64,000 bases of DNA from Aquilaria yunnanensis (GCA_039654915.1 CM077593.1:75992501-76056500); one strand, 5' to 3'. Counted from the stretch's first letter, positions 12,400 to 22,989 are shown. A program made the numbers and translations. Notes: generated by a model not told the origin, from the sequence alone.

Positions 12400-12738
12400 C
12401 GACTACTTGAAACAAACAAAACTTAGTGTAAATCTAACCTAATACTGTAATAGGTACTTTGAAAAGGGACATAAGGTAAATAGGTAAAAAAGTAAGGGTG
12501 GAGTTTATTAAAGTAAGTCTCCTAGCATTATTCATCATCCTTTGCTTCTAGTTATTTAATTGTGTTGAGGTCGTATCCACAAGAAATTGAAAGACGGAAG
12601 ATTTTAACAGACCCTAAGATAATGAAAGCCCTAAATAATTGAGAATATCTGAAGTTACTTTCAATAACAAAACATTGTGGATCAGGTTGCTCGGTGAATT
12701 ATGACTAAAGATTTATTCAGGCTTGCCAAAATTGGCTT
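12400..12738 (-). other. LTR-like remnant
   Basis: The block holds tgaggtcgtatccacaagaa near 12568-12590. Reverse-complemented, this resembles the 'ccctgtggattcgacct' end-of-LTR sequence common in plant gypsy/copia LTRs. No partner LTR or coding sequence is attached, and the boundaries are guesses. Confidence 0.3.
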
Positions 12739-12746
12739 CTTGCTTG

Positions 12747-14265
12747 TAGGGACGGCAATTAGGTAGGTCAAGTAAGGTTTGGGTCAAGTCATTCAGGTTT
12801 GGATCTACTCGAGTTAGCATGAATTCGGGTCCAGGTCGGGTTCAGGTCAGGTCATTTGGATTCGGGTTGATTTCAGGTTGAGTTGATTTTGGGTTCAAGT
12901 TGGGTTGGGCCGGGTTTATTTGGGTTCGGGTTCACTTGAGGTCGGGTGATTTTAGTCTCGGGTAACTTCAGGCCAGCTTTCGGGTCAAATTCGGGTCAAC
13001 CTTTGTGTTCATGTGGGTTACTGGTGTGAAGTCCAAACGATTGAATCTATTCAACTTTTTTTTTAAATTTAAATCAAATAATTTAATTTTTTGTGTGATT
13101 TAATTTAAATTAAATTTTCATTTTTTAGTATATTTAATTAAAATATTCATAAAAATTCTCTTCATTATAGTTTTGTACATATTTAAGTAATTTAACATTG
13201 ATAGTAATATTTGATTGTTTTTCTAAACCCATACCCTTTAACTATCATTGTACAGATTATTCAGATCTTCACCAAACTATCACTCAGACATACAAAACGA
13301 CAATTTTGTTATGCTTATGTTTCAATGAATTTTCTTTGAAATTAAAACGAAATTCAAATCAAGTTCATTATCAGTGATGAAATTGTAAAATTTAAAAATT
13401 TTGGGGTGAAAGTGCAAAGATTTCAAAAATTTTAGGATCCATGTTGTAATTATTATGGGTGATTAAAATAAATATTTTTAAAATTTAGGTACCTTATTGC
13501 ACTATACTTAAAAGTTTAGGAATGAATGTTGTAATTTTAATAATTGCCTATTAAGATCATTAAACTTACTAAATATAAAAATTACTTCTGTTAGAAAAAT
13601 CCAAATTTGTGATTCACTAAATATGGATGTTTTTTCCCAAAATAAGATACTTGTAATATATAAAAGTCCTAAAAAAATAGAAGTTACTAAATATGAAAAT
13701 CCTTTATCAAATATTAAAATTATTAAACATGAATATCTTAAAAAAAGAAATGAAACTACTAAATATGAAAGTCTCATCTCCAAATATGAGACTTACTAAA
13801 TATGGAAGTATAAAAAAATGGAAGCTACTAACAGCAAAAGTCACCATTCCTAAATATAAGACATACTGAATATAAAAATCTCAAAAACTGGAAGTTACTA
13901 AACATGAAAACCTCCATATTTAGAATTGAATTAATATGAAAAATAATGAAAGAGGAAAGTTAAGGTTTAGGTTGAGAGTTAAAATCAGGTATTATCGGGT
14001 TTAGTTATCAGGTTAGTCTCGAGTTTAGGTTATTTCGGGTTCGGGTCAATTCAGGCTTGGGTCATTTTAGGTTATGGTATTTCGGGTTTGGGTTATTTGG
14101 GTTCTGGTTTTCTCGGATTTCTCTTTAATCAGATTCGAGTTTAGGTTAGGTTGGGCACAGTCAGATTTAGGTCGTTAATTTTTTTAGTTAAATCGAATCA
14201 GATTGGGCTTAGATTTTGGTAGGTTAGTCCAGATTATCAGGTTATGTCTGATTTTGCCATCTCTA
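12747..14265. mobile_element. Non-autonomous hAT-like DNA transposon
   Basis: The left end tagggacggcaa and the right end, reverse-complemented tagagatggcaa, form a 12-bp TIR with 10 matches. The form resembles hAT-family TIRs (T/CAGGGATG-like). The flanks are cttgcttg (12739-12746) and cttacttg (14266-14273), a 7 of 8 match, and 8 bp is the hAT duplication length. Inside both ends are GC-richer blocks (12765-13020 and 13975-14240) built of variants of TCGGGT/TCAGGT. The 950-bp middle is AT-rich with no transposase reading frame. Confidence 0.78.
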
Positions 14266-14273
14266 CTTACTTG

Positions 14274-15690
14274 GCCGCAAGCTGATATAAATGCAAGGCG
14301 TGCTAAAACAGGCAATTTTTTTTTGTGCCTACTGGTAATGAATTGATAGTAATGTTTCCAACCAATAAAATACATTAAGTGTTGGCAATCAATTTACAAC
14401 AATAATTAAAGATTTTGGACTTTTGTACTGTAGGAATGTCTTTCTAGCCCCGCAGGCTCCGCCACGGCTTTGAATTTTCCTCCTTTTTTATTTTTCTTTA
14501 GTTTTTTATTTTTTTATTTTTGGTGAATCACCTTCAGTTTTCAAGTCTGGTGATCTGTTACCTTCATTGGCTGCGACTAAAGCTGACTCCAAACCGTAAA
14601 ATATCCTGCGAGAATTTTCATCCACTTTACCTCGCTCAATCCTGTCAATAGGAGCGCAGGGAGGGGGCAGCCGCCTCTAGAATTTTAAAATTTTTTATTG
14701 ATTTATTGGATTTATAATAAGATTATAAAAAAATTAAAGTTAGATAACTATTTGTAAGTTTTATAATTAATAAAGGACTTTATTATATTTTATTTTTTTA
14801 AGGTCTCACTTATTTTTTATTGAGTAAATCACATGATAGTTTTTAATCTTTAATTAGTTTTTTTTAGTCCCTATACTATTAAACATTCTGTTTTGGTGCC
14901 AAATGTATTAAAAGTATTTCATTTTAGTCCTAAATCTATTTAAAATATTTCATTTTGGTTTCATTGCATGAAATTTGTTAACTCATAGTATTTGTCTAAT
15001 AACAAATTTTTTGATCATAATTTGAACTATCCGATAAATATTATATAATAAATTTAATTTGTATAATAATTTTTTATAATTAATAAAAAAATTCAAATAA
15101 TCATTTTTACTATATAAATTGAAATTATTTTATTTACAAAAAATAATAAATTTAAATTGAATTTTTTAATTAAACTTAATTATCGTAAACTTTTAAATTC
15201 CGTATGTCTATATATATAAACTATCTATCTAATTTTGAGTTGTAAGCTTTTGAAATGAACTTAATTATTATAAATTTTCAAATTTTATGTATCTATATAT
15301 AATATTATTTAATATTTTCTATTATTGATTGTGAAATTATACATACTAATTTCCCGCCCCACGCCATACCCTGTCCCGCCTCTTATGTTGAATTTCTGGC
15401 TATCAATTCTTATAGGAATAATGTGACAAATTGCTACTCACCATCACCAATTCTCAGTGACTAGTGTATAATTTATTATCGGCTTCAGAAAATGTAGACA
15501 TCATATTCATAATAATCAACTGGGGCAAGACTTAAAGTATAATAATATCAACTTTTAATTTACTCAACCGGTTACCTTTTTATATATATTTAACCCCGGA
15601 ACAAAATATTCTCCAGCCGACACTCATTTACGGGACTTCTTTTCGACCCAAAGTATAGAATTCCTAGCCGTTAGGTAAACCATGTCCTGT
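14274..15690. other. AT-rich intergenic DNA with a MITE arm and a local duplication
   Basis: No gene is visible. About 14815-15000 resembles the left arm of the MITE at 107-701 (repeated 'cattttagtccta' and 'aaatttgttaactca' type segments), but no opposite arm was found. About 15170-15230 and 15255-15310 are diverged direct copies of an AT-rich segment containing acttaattat and tatgtctatata. Confidence 0.45.
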
Positions 15691-16070
15691 AAATTATATG
15701 TAAACCGTATGATATATCGTGTAGTATATTTTTGCTGTTCTTATAAATGAAATATTAAAAGTTATTTTAAAATGAAAATAATAAATATAATTTTTTTACA
15801 CATTTTTATATGTATTCTAATTGTTTTTAGCATAACTTTTCTTATATAAATAAAATACATAAAAGACGATATTTTTTTATATACATTGAAACTGTGAAAA
15901 TTAAAATAAAAAAAAGAAATATGTATTAATTATATCTCATCATTTTATATATGTCTATTAATTATATTATGATATTATACACATACACACACACACATTA
16001 ATATAAAATAAAAAAAAAATTTTAGCCCGTGGAGTGCTGAATATCTGTTGTATACCATACGATATACCTA
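15690..16070 (-). repeat. Dispersed AT-rich repeat with TATACC palindromes, inverted copy
   Basis: Reverse-complemented, 15785-15875 matches the segment at 29632-29715 and at 30689-30775 (ttttatttatat, then agaatac, then aatgtgtaaa). The edges carry gtataccatacgatatacc-type short palindromes. It is probably an end of a DNA element not otherwise recognised. Confidence 0.45.
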
Positions 16071-16149
16071 GAAGTAGATTTGTTTTGATTTACTTTGCTT
16101 ATTTTTATGTGGATTTATATGTTATATCTACTTAAGTAAACATGCATAA

Positions 16150-16904
16150 TGCATTCACAACATGAAGCTCTATACCCGAGCTTCCTCAAATCGAACACGT
16201 TCTTTCTAAGCGGAATTGGTGTTGTTGTCCTTGTGAGGCCATGGTCTCCAAGCCTTCACCGGTTTCAAAGTAGCAAAGTAGTGTATTGCCTCCTGAGACG
16301 GTTAGTCTCTGCATGGGCCCATGAAAAGCTACGACTCGAATTAATCCTTTCCTTACATAAACCCTAGAGAGTAAGGAATTGGGCTGTCACTATAATTTAG
16401 TGATGGGATTCGGGAACAACCCTCGGCCTTTTCATAAACCACCCTATGCATATAGAACTCCCCACTTAACCATAGAACTGACCACAGTATTTCTCCCATT
16501 TACCAACGCCATAAGCATGTCCTTGTTATGCTATGTTGTTGCTCTACACTTTTATTTTTTCGTGTCTTATATTTATGGTTTTAATTCATTTTTTCATAAT
16601 AGTTCATGAGTTGTTAATTGCTATTTAACTTGTTAATAACCTTATTTTTCTTTTGTTATACTTCTGTTCTGTGCAATTATTCTTCATGCATCAAAACCAC
16701 GCATCAAACTATGCTAACTTTTTGGTCTTTCTAATAATAACTAGAAGTCTTAAAGTTCCACAATAGTAAATAATCAAACTCACTCATTGCATGCATACAT
16801 TACATCAATCACATACATGTAGAGTGTAATAAAATAAATCTTACTTTAAAAAAGGTAAAATTGGACCTCAACACTGATATTCAACTCGGCTCCAAACAAG
16901 ACTA
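16150..16904. other. Unidentified stretch upstream of a gag, possible retroelement leader
   Basis: Moderately GC-rich sequence at 16150-16480 with short open frames but no recognisable protein on either strand, followed by AT-rich sequence. It directly precedes the gag at 16905 on the same strand, so a 5' untranslated leader is plausible. No LTR end or primer-binding site was found. Confidence 0.3.
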
Positions 16905-18170
16905 ATGGCAGAGCAAACCGAATGTCGTCTCATAGATATGGAGTCCAAGATAGAAAGTATGGCCGAAAAAATGAGACAATTGATGGAGCTAATCATGGGG
17001 AAAGCAACTCAAGTTCCCATCAAAGAAGCACAAGATCCTACTTACCCTCACGGATTCACTTAACAACGGGTCTCAGCTCAAGAGAAACTTTTTCATGACT
17101 CAGGCCCATCTGATAACATTCATTTAAGGCACAATCCAATTTTTGAAGGAAAGAAGCCCCTGCTTAAAAAAGAAGAGGATACTCAAAAAACTCGAGACCA
17201 TAGAAAAGAGATTTCGGGTCATTGAAGGAGGCACTATATTCGGAGCTCTCTCGGTGGGTGATCTCTACTTGATGCCAGACGTTGTGATTCCTTCAGACTT
17301 TAAGGTGCCAGACTTTGTGAAATATGATGAAACAAGTTGCTTTATCACTCACATCACGTTGTTTCTAAGAAGATTACAACCACTCACAAAAGACGAGAAA
17401 GTGTGGATAGCACTTTTTCAAGAAAGCCTTACAAAGTCAGCACTACAGTGGTATCTAAGTCAAGGTCCAAGAACATCAAAACATGGAATGACCTCGCTCA
17501 GGCTTTCATCAATAACTACAAGCATGTTATGGACTTGGCCCCGGATCGCCAAACTCTCCGGAATATGGAAAGGAAAGAACAAGAGACCTTTAAGGAGTAC
17601 GCACAAAGGTGGAAAGATTTAGCCGCACAAGTTCAACCGCCTATGATAGAAAGAGAACTGATCACCCTGTTTATCCAAACACTAAATAGACCATTTTATG
17701 AAAAACTAGTTGGGAACACTTCAAGTAGCTTTTCAAATATGGTATTATCTGGAGAAAAGATCGAATTTGGAATCAAAACAGGAAAGCTGGTCGATTTTTC
17801 AATTGGAGGATCTTTCAATAAAAGAAGCAGAGCTATCCAAAATATCATCTTCAAATCTTATGGTTCAATACCACTCACGTTACAAGTGAAAGGATATCCT
17901 ATTGAGACTGTAATCTTCAAGGCTCCCTCATCAGTACAACATACTACTCATGGGAAGAAAGCTACTCAAGTCAATTCAACTTCCACAAGCTTCAAACCCG
18001 CTACCACCCATACCAACGGTAGCAAAGATCAAATGGCCTCCTCCTTCAAGTTGGTAAGATCCAAATGCCAAATGTGATTACCAAAAAGGTTCAATTGGGC
18101 ATTCAACTGAAAATTGTGTGGCACTGAAACTTATGTTGGTCGAGTCCAAGTTGCTAGGCCATAATGTGAT
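16905..18170 (+). pseudogene. Ty3/gypsy gag pseudogene
   Basis: The start ATG at 16905 (MAEQTECRLIDMESKIESM) opens a coiled-coil-like N-terminus. Further on come LMPDVVIPSDFKVPDFVKYD, a capsid-domain stretch from 17400, MDLAPDRQTLRNMERKEQET and EYAQRWKDLAAQVQPP. These are hallmarks of a large group of plant gypsy gag proteins. A spacer-type CDYQKGSIGHSTENC finger remnant lies near 18077-18120. One frameshift near 17330-17400 moves the frame, and a stop occurs near 17062. Pol does not follow it: protease, RT and RNase H were not found downstream. Confidence 0.8.
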
Positions 18171-18821
18171 TGGTAATTGAAAGTGAAGATTTTGAACTGG
18201 AATTACATTGATTTTGGAATGGCTCCAAGTTAGATCTGACCTAATAGTTCGCACGCACTTTTGAATGACAGGAAATCCTTTTACTAAACTTACATCTTTG
18301 AGAGCTTGTCAAAGTAATCTAATAGTAAAAATCTCCTAGATTTAGTCCAGAATCTAGGGTGTAATCTTTGTTAAATGGACACCTGGTATTCTTTTTTCTG
18401 GTACAACAAAAAGATGTAATGTGTGCATTCTACCACTTTTTACTTAAAATTCCATTTTTACATCCACACATTCTACCACTCTTTACCAAAAATTCCATTT
18501 TTACATCTATCTCTCTCTCTTTGCCATTACACTACCCATTATTGCCATCACATTTTACTTTGTAAAAGATACTACTTGTAGGTAAAAATGAAAGTTAAGG
18601 GAGATTTGATAGTAGTGACCTCGAAAGTGCTGCCAAATTTAGTAAGAAGGATTTCAAATGTTGCACCTCAACTCTAAAAAAAAGAATTCACAGTGGTTAT
18701 CAACATTCTTGCAAGAAGTCTCGGGTTAGCTTCCAAAGAAGGTAGCTCTCATATTAAATGACTTCAGTGGCCTCCCAATTCTCACAAATGCTCAACACAA
18801 AAAAAAAAAAAAAAAAAAGGT

Positions 18822-19131
18822 TCTCGGTTCTCCGCAACACAAACTCCAAAAAGGAAAGAAGTTTTTCCCTTCCATCAAAAGCCATTAAAGGGAAAATTCA
18901 AAACCAAAAAAAAGACTGAGAGCAAGCACAAGCAAGAAAAGCCACTTGTGTCATCTCACTTCAAGAGGGCTATGATCTCGGTTCTCCGCAATACAAACTC
19001 CAAAAAGGAAAGAAGTTTTTCCCTTCCATCAAAAGCCATTAAAGGGAAAATTCAAAACCAAAAAAAAAAAAAAGACTGAGAGCAAGCACGAGCAAGCAAA
19101 GCCACTTGAGTCATCTCATTTCAAGAGAGTT
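18822..19131 (+). repeat. 153-bp tandem duplication
   Basis: 18822-18974 and 18975-19131 both begin tctcggttctccgcaa and run in parallel through gaaagaagtttttccc and gactgagagcaagcac with few differences, apart from the length of an A-run. Confidence 0.85.
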
Positions 19132-19476
19132 ATCAAGTATGTCATCACCATAGCTCACACAAAAAAAAAAAAAACAATAAAACAACAACAACAACAAAAA
19201 AAAGAAACAAAAAAAAAAAGAAAAGAAAAGAGGCTCAAGTTAGAGCAAAAGAAAGAAAAAAAAATTGAGCTATGGATTCTAGACTGAAAACCTGCAAAGG
19301 CGGTTTAGAAGACAAAAGCAACCCTCAAACCAAGCGTACATAAAGATTACGATAGTTGGGGGGCAACAGATGAGGTCTAACTTTCTGGAAAAGGTGGCAA
19401 GTTTGAGGTCTTCACTATTGAATTTTTCACCGTAATCAGATATGCTCACGAGTAGTATTAAAAGACCCTTCTTTCA

Positions 19477-19640
19477 CACCACTCAAACTTAACTTTCCTC
19501 AGACCTAACATTTACCCCTTGATATCATCCTCATTCAGCTAAAAGACTACCACAAAAAAAAAAAAAACCACTCAAACTTAACTTTCCTCAGACCTAACAT
19601 TTACCTCTTGATATCATCCTCATTCATAAAAAAAACTATC
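19477..19640 (+). repeat. Direct duplication, about 70 bp, offset 89 bp
   Basis: accactcaaacttaactttc and the following cctaacatttacc, gatatcatcctcattca occur at about 19478-19537 and again at about 19567-19626. They are separated by an A-rich linker. Confidence 0.8.
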
Positions 19641-20649
19641 ATTATGAATTACGTTTCTATCTTATTGCCTTGTACAGTTTATGTCTTCGAGTTGGAAAGG
19701 GGAAGAATGACAAGATATTTTAATTTAAAAACAAAGACCGTAAGTTACTGGGTCAAGCTTTGCAAATTGATGAAAGTTTTTCTTTAAGGCGAAACCATTA
19801 TTCATTAATGTGTGTAGACTTAAAAGTGAGGAGATATCTTGAGACTTTCTTTAAGAAGATGTGGTTCTTGTAAGAGAAATTCACGATTGAGGGCCATCAC
19901 AAAGGTCTAGAAATGCTCGATCTTCTTTTAAATCAAAGGCGAGATGATATTGTTTATCCACATAAACACCATATTCAGGGGGGCAATGTACTCTCTACGA
20001 AGCGTAAGAAGAGTACTGTCAACGAAGAAGCTCAATAAACAAATGGGGCAAGTCTTACGGAGCAGAACCTGAGTTTAAGGAAGAGCAACCATTCAGATTA
20101 TAACATGGGGATAAGTATGTGTTAGCCTGGACAAAAAAAAAACAAAAAAAACAAAAAAAAAAAAGGGCAGACATTGAAAGTTAAGCCTTCGATGCTATGA
20201 AATCCATGACAAGGGATGAGTACCCAAAGAGATATAAAGTATGAAGCGGGCGAACATTAAAGAAATTGAGGCCAAAATTCAAGAACAAGTTAAGGAAAGG
20301 AGATTTTGAAAAAAGTTGGGGCTTTTGAGGCAATGGACAAGAGTTGGGAAGCATAAAGAGATTCAATGATAGTCCAAGAAGGTCCAAGAAGGCAATCACA
20401 AAGAAGATCCAGTAAAGCAAAGACATGAAGAACTAGATCCATAAAAAAAAAAAAACATCAGTTATACATGCTCTGCATTCATCCATTTCACATCATGCAT
20501 GCACGGCCTTTGCATAACAGGGACCAAACGGGAAGCACATTCACAGCACAGTTACAGCAGTATAAGCTGAGATCTCAATGACATCAGCTCTTACCAGTCT
20601 ATCACTAGATGCACAGCTAATACGCTGGACCAACCCACATCAGGAATTC

Positions 20650-21045
20650 AAGGATAAGGTAGACAATATGTCAAAAGCCTGACAATCGATTCAATAATCA
20701 AAACTACACCTGGAAGGACAGGATTGACGTTAGCTAGTAGTATCCAAGATAAGAGATAGCTATAGCCAAGGATAAGGCAGATGTCAAGAAATATTGTCGT
20801 TGACAATTTGTCAAAAGCTGCTAATGGATTCAATAATTGAGGCTACACCTGGAAGGACAGGATTGACGTTAGCTAGTAGTATCCAAGATAAGAGATAGCT
20901 ATAGCCAAGGATAATACAGATGTCAAGAAATATTGTCGTTGACAATTTGTCAAAAGCTGACAATGGATTCAATAATCGAGGCTTCATGCACAAGGACAGG
21001 ATCGACGTCAGCTCGACGGAATATCAAAGATAAGAAATATTGTAA
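20650..21045 (+). repeat. 139-bp tandem repeat, about 2.8 copies, upstream of the Cys-rich ORFs
   Basis: Copies start at 20662 (gacaatatgtcaaaagcc), 20802 and 20941 (both gacaatttgtcaaaagct), giving periods of 140 and 139 bp. Each has a central acctggaaggacaggattga and taagagatagctatagccaa. The junctions contain the small inverted repeat attgtc-gtt-gacaat. The third copy is diverged and fades out at about 21045, just before the 5' leader of the first Cys-rich ORF. Confidence 0.85.
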
Positions 21046-21171
21046 AAAAGTTGGCTCCATTTTTCTGGTTAAGTGGCGGATACGGTACTCCATGGCTCTC
21101 AAGTCGGTTCTCTCAGTTGCCCAAAATAACTGATTCCTTCTTCCCTTCTTTCTTTTACTTCCCGCTAGAAA

Positions 21172-21678
21172 ATGGATCCTACTCTTTCTCCCTTGCGAAA
21201 ATATTTTCCTTCTCTCCCAATGAACATTCTCAAAAAGATCTTCCGAGTTCGCTTTGAACGATTAAGAGTTTTGATGCACAAAGGAATCCCTGAAGATGTA
21301 CGGTGGTTAATCGAAGCTAAGGTTCGTCTGGCAGGCGAAGCCCCAGATGCATTTACGTCTCACATGCCTGGCATAGGCAAAAGCTCTTATGCCAAAAAAC
21401 GAAGAGCGAAAAGGTTACAAGTCTATCATAAATGTGGTCGATGGACTTGTAATACTAAATGTCATTCTTTAGGAATGATCTCCGATAATCGAAAAGATAA
21501 AATACGATTCATCAAGAATGGCCTGAATAAGGATTCGTTGGATGATATCCGATTGACTCTTGAGACGCATTCTTGTGGATCAGTGCAACGCGAACTTCTT
21601 GGTTTATGGAGTATTTTTCATGAAGAACGAGAGCATTACAGTCCCGGGAATCTGACTTTAAAAGACCCTGTTTGCTAG
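21172..21678 (+). CDS. Small basic Cys-rich protein, carlavirus NABP-like, copy A (C-terminally truncated)
   Basis: An uninterrupted 168-residue ORF. The N-terminal 60 residues look helical. Residues 68-81 hold the basic run GKSSYAKKRRAKRL, followed by a degenerate four-Cys box whose first Cys is Tyr85; Cys88, Cys93 and Cys97 remain. GMISDNRKDKIRFIKNGL follows. Basic run, Cys box and a FIxxG segment in this order recall the nucleic-acid-binding protein of carlaviruses, though spacing inside the Cys box is shorter and the N-terminus longer, so homology is an inference. Identity to copy B is about 110 of 168 residues. A TAG at 21676-21678 replaces a CAG of copy B and removes its last 14 residues. 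The leader at 21057-21171 matches that of copy B. An orphan transposon protein is the main alternative. Confidence 0.55.
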   Translation: MDPTLSPLRKYFPSLPMNILKKIFRVRFERLRVLMHKGIPEDVRWLIEAKVRLAGEAPDAFTSHMPGIGKSSYAKKRRAKRLQVYHKCGRWTCNTKCHSLGMISDNRKDKIRFIKNGLNKDSLDDIRLTLETHSCGSVQRELLGLWSIFHEEREHYSPGNLTLKDPVC

Positions 21679-21880
21679 TTTGTAAGAAAACTGGATGGGA
21701 AGCAAATCCCCGACTCATAGAAGGCGTTGAAGCCGTTACTGGATGTAAAACCAGCGGGAGATGTGAGCCACAGTCACAATCACTGTACATACAATTTGTC
21801 ACATTTGAAAATTTACATTTTTCTTTTGACAATAATGTACTTGCTCCCGTAAGCGTAATTAACACGTTATCCTTTCACCT

Positions 21881-21890
21881 CTATAAATGA
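21881..21890 (+). promoter_or_regulatory. Candidate TATA box for Cys-rich ORF copy B
   Basis: ctataaatga preceded by gttatcctttcacc, 119 bases before the ATG at 22009. Almost the same block (cattatccttttacctctataaata) stands before the LOG copy at 22961-22987, which suggests a shared, duplicated promoter. Confidence 0.55.
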
Positions 21891-22008
21891 GTGTTCTTCT
21901 TTCCTGTTAAGCAGCAGATACGGTACTCTGTGACTCTCAAAGTCGGTTATTTCAGTTTCCTACAATAACTGATTCATTTCCCTCATCTCTCAAATTCTTC
22001 TTTTATCA

Positions 22009-22557
22009 ATGGATTCTACTCTTTCTGCCCTGCAAAAGTACTTTCCTTCCCTCCCAATAAATGTTCTTAAAAAGATTTATCAAGCTAGATGTGAACGATT
22101 TAGAGTATTTATGCACAAAGGCATTCCTGATAATGTGCGGTGGCTAATCGAAGCTAAGGTTCAGTCGGCTGGTGAAGTTCCAGATGCATTCTTCCCCCGT
22201 ATGCCCGGCTTTGGTAAAAGCGCTTATGCCAAAAAGAGAAGAGCAAGGAGGCTAGGCATCTGTCATAATTGTGGATGGTGGATTTGCGGCACTAAATGTC
22301 GTTCTTCAGGGATAATCACTAGAAATCGTGAAGATAGAAGAAAATTCATTAAGAATGGCCTGCGTAAGGAATCTTTGGAGGATATCCGAGAGACTCTTGA
22401 AGCGCACTCTTTTGGAATGGCGCAATTTGAGATTGTCGGTTTATGGATGACTTTCCAAAAAGAACGAGATCGTTACAGTCTTAGAAATCTGACTTTGAAC
22501 GACCCTGTTTGCCAGTTTGTAAGAAAACTGGAAGGTATGGAAATTGCCAATTCATAG
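22009..22557 (+). CDS. Small basic Cys-rich protein, carlavirus NABP-like, copy B (full length)
   Basis: An intact 182-residue ORF starting MDSTLSALQKYFPSLP. The basic run KSAYAKKRRARRL (residues 70-82) is followed by a complete Cys box, ICHNCGWWICGTKC, with Cys85, Cys88, Cys93 and Cys97 (C-x2-C-x4-C-x3-C). It is likely to bind zinc and, with the basic run, nucleic acid. GIITRNREDRRKFIKNGLRK (101-120) follows. The C-terminal 60 residues are unassigned. No signal peptide or membrane segment is seen. The resemblance to carlavirus nucleic-acid-binding proteins is by motif order only; those proteins are shorter and have a wider Cys spacing. Both copies stayed open despite 35 percent amino-acid divergence, which argues for past selection. 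The leader (about 21900-22008) and 3' flank (to 22620) are duplicated too. Confidence 0.6.
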   Translation: MDSTLSALQKYFPSLPINVLKKIYQARCERFRVFMHKGIPDNVRWLIEAKVQSAGEVPDAFFPRMPGFGKSAYAKKRRARRLGICHNCGWWICGTKCRSSGIITRNREDRRKFIKNGLRKESLEDIRETLEAHSFGMAQFEIVGLWMTFQKERDRYSLRNLTLNDPVCQFVRKLEGMEIANS

Positions 22558-22598
22558 AAGGCATTGAAGCCGTTACTGGACGTAAAGCCAGTGGAAGA

Positions 22599-22955
22599 TG
22601 TGAGCCACAGTCACGACTACTGTACATGCTAGCTGTCACTTTTGAAAATTTTCCTTCTCTTCCAAGAATAATGTACCTATTCCTGATGTGAGCCATAGTC
22701 ACGACTACTGTACATGCTAGCTGTTGCTTTTGAAAATTTTCCTTCTCTTCTGACAATAATGTACTTACTCCTGACGCGAGCCACAGTCATGACTACTGTA
22801 CATGCTAGCAGTCATTTTCGAAACTTTCCTCCCCTTTTGACAATAATGTACCCATTCCTGATGTGAGCTACAGTCATGACTACTGTTTATGCTAGCTGCC
22901 ACTTTTGAAAATTTTCCTCCTTTTCCGACAATAGTGCACCTACTTTTATAAATGT
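22599..22955 (+). repeat. 88-bp tandem repeat, four copies, between copy B and the LOG copy
   Basis: Copies begin at about 22599, 22688, 22776 and 22863 (periods 89, 88, 87) with gtgagccacagtcacgacta or a close variant. They continue through tactgtacatgctagct, cttttgaaaattttcc and acaataatgtac. A single equivalent copy follows ORF A at about 21763-21850, directly upstream of the promoter of copy B. The unit contains the imperfect palindrome acagtcatgactactgt. Its position just upstream of two TATA boxes suggests a promoter-proximal element that amplified. Confidence 0.85.
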
Positions 22956-22979
22956 GATTATTGCATTATCCTTTTACCT

Positions 22980-22989
22980 CTATAAATAC
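22980..22989 (+). promoter_or_regulatory. Candidate TATA box for the LOG copy
   Basis: ctataaatac lies 49 bases before the ATG at 23029, within the block shared with the copy B promoter. A second TATA-like ttttataaatg is at about 22943-22953. Confidence 0.5.

Larger units (their letters stand above)
18171..20460 (+). other. Pol-deleted 3' region of a gypsy element with A-rich tracts and local duplications
   Basis: Right after gag the sequence runs into non-coding DNA. About 18580-18660 reads KVKGDLIVVTSKVLPNLVRR, which resembles the C-terminal end of a gypsy integrase. About 19275-19300 has the 'gaaaacctgcaaaggcgg' type segment common just after integrase in such elements. So almost all of pol seems deleted. 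Many A-runs are present (18799-18818, 19160-19230, 20139-20163). Two direct duplications are listed separately. The identification of the integrase tail is tentative. Confidence 0.45.

Noticed and set aside
12765..14240. Telomere-like repeat because of the G-rich TCGGGT hexamers
   Set aside because: Plant telomere units are TTTAGGG in tight tandem; these hexamers are irregular and lie between hAT-like terminal repeats.
16149..16609. Two short plus-strand frames of 72 and 76 codons as a gene
   Set aside because: No motif, no promoter, and a position just before a gag; a leader or random frame is more likely.
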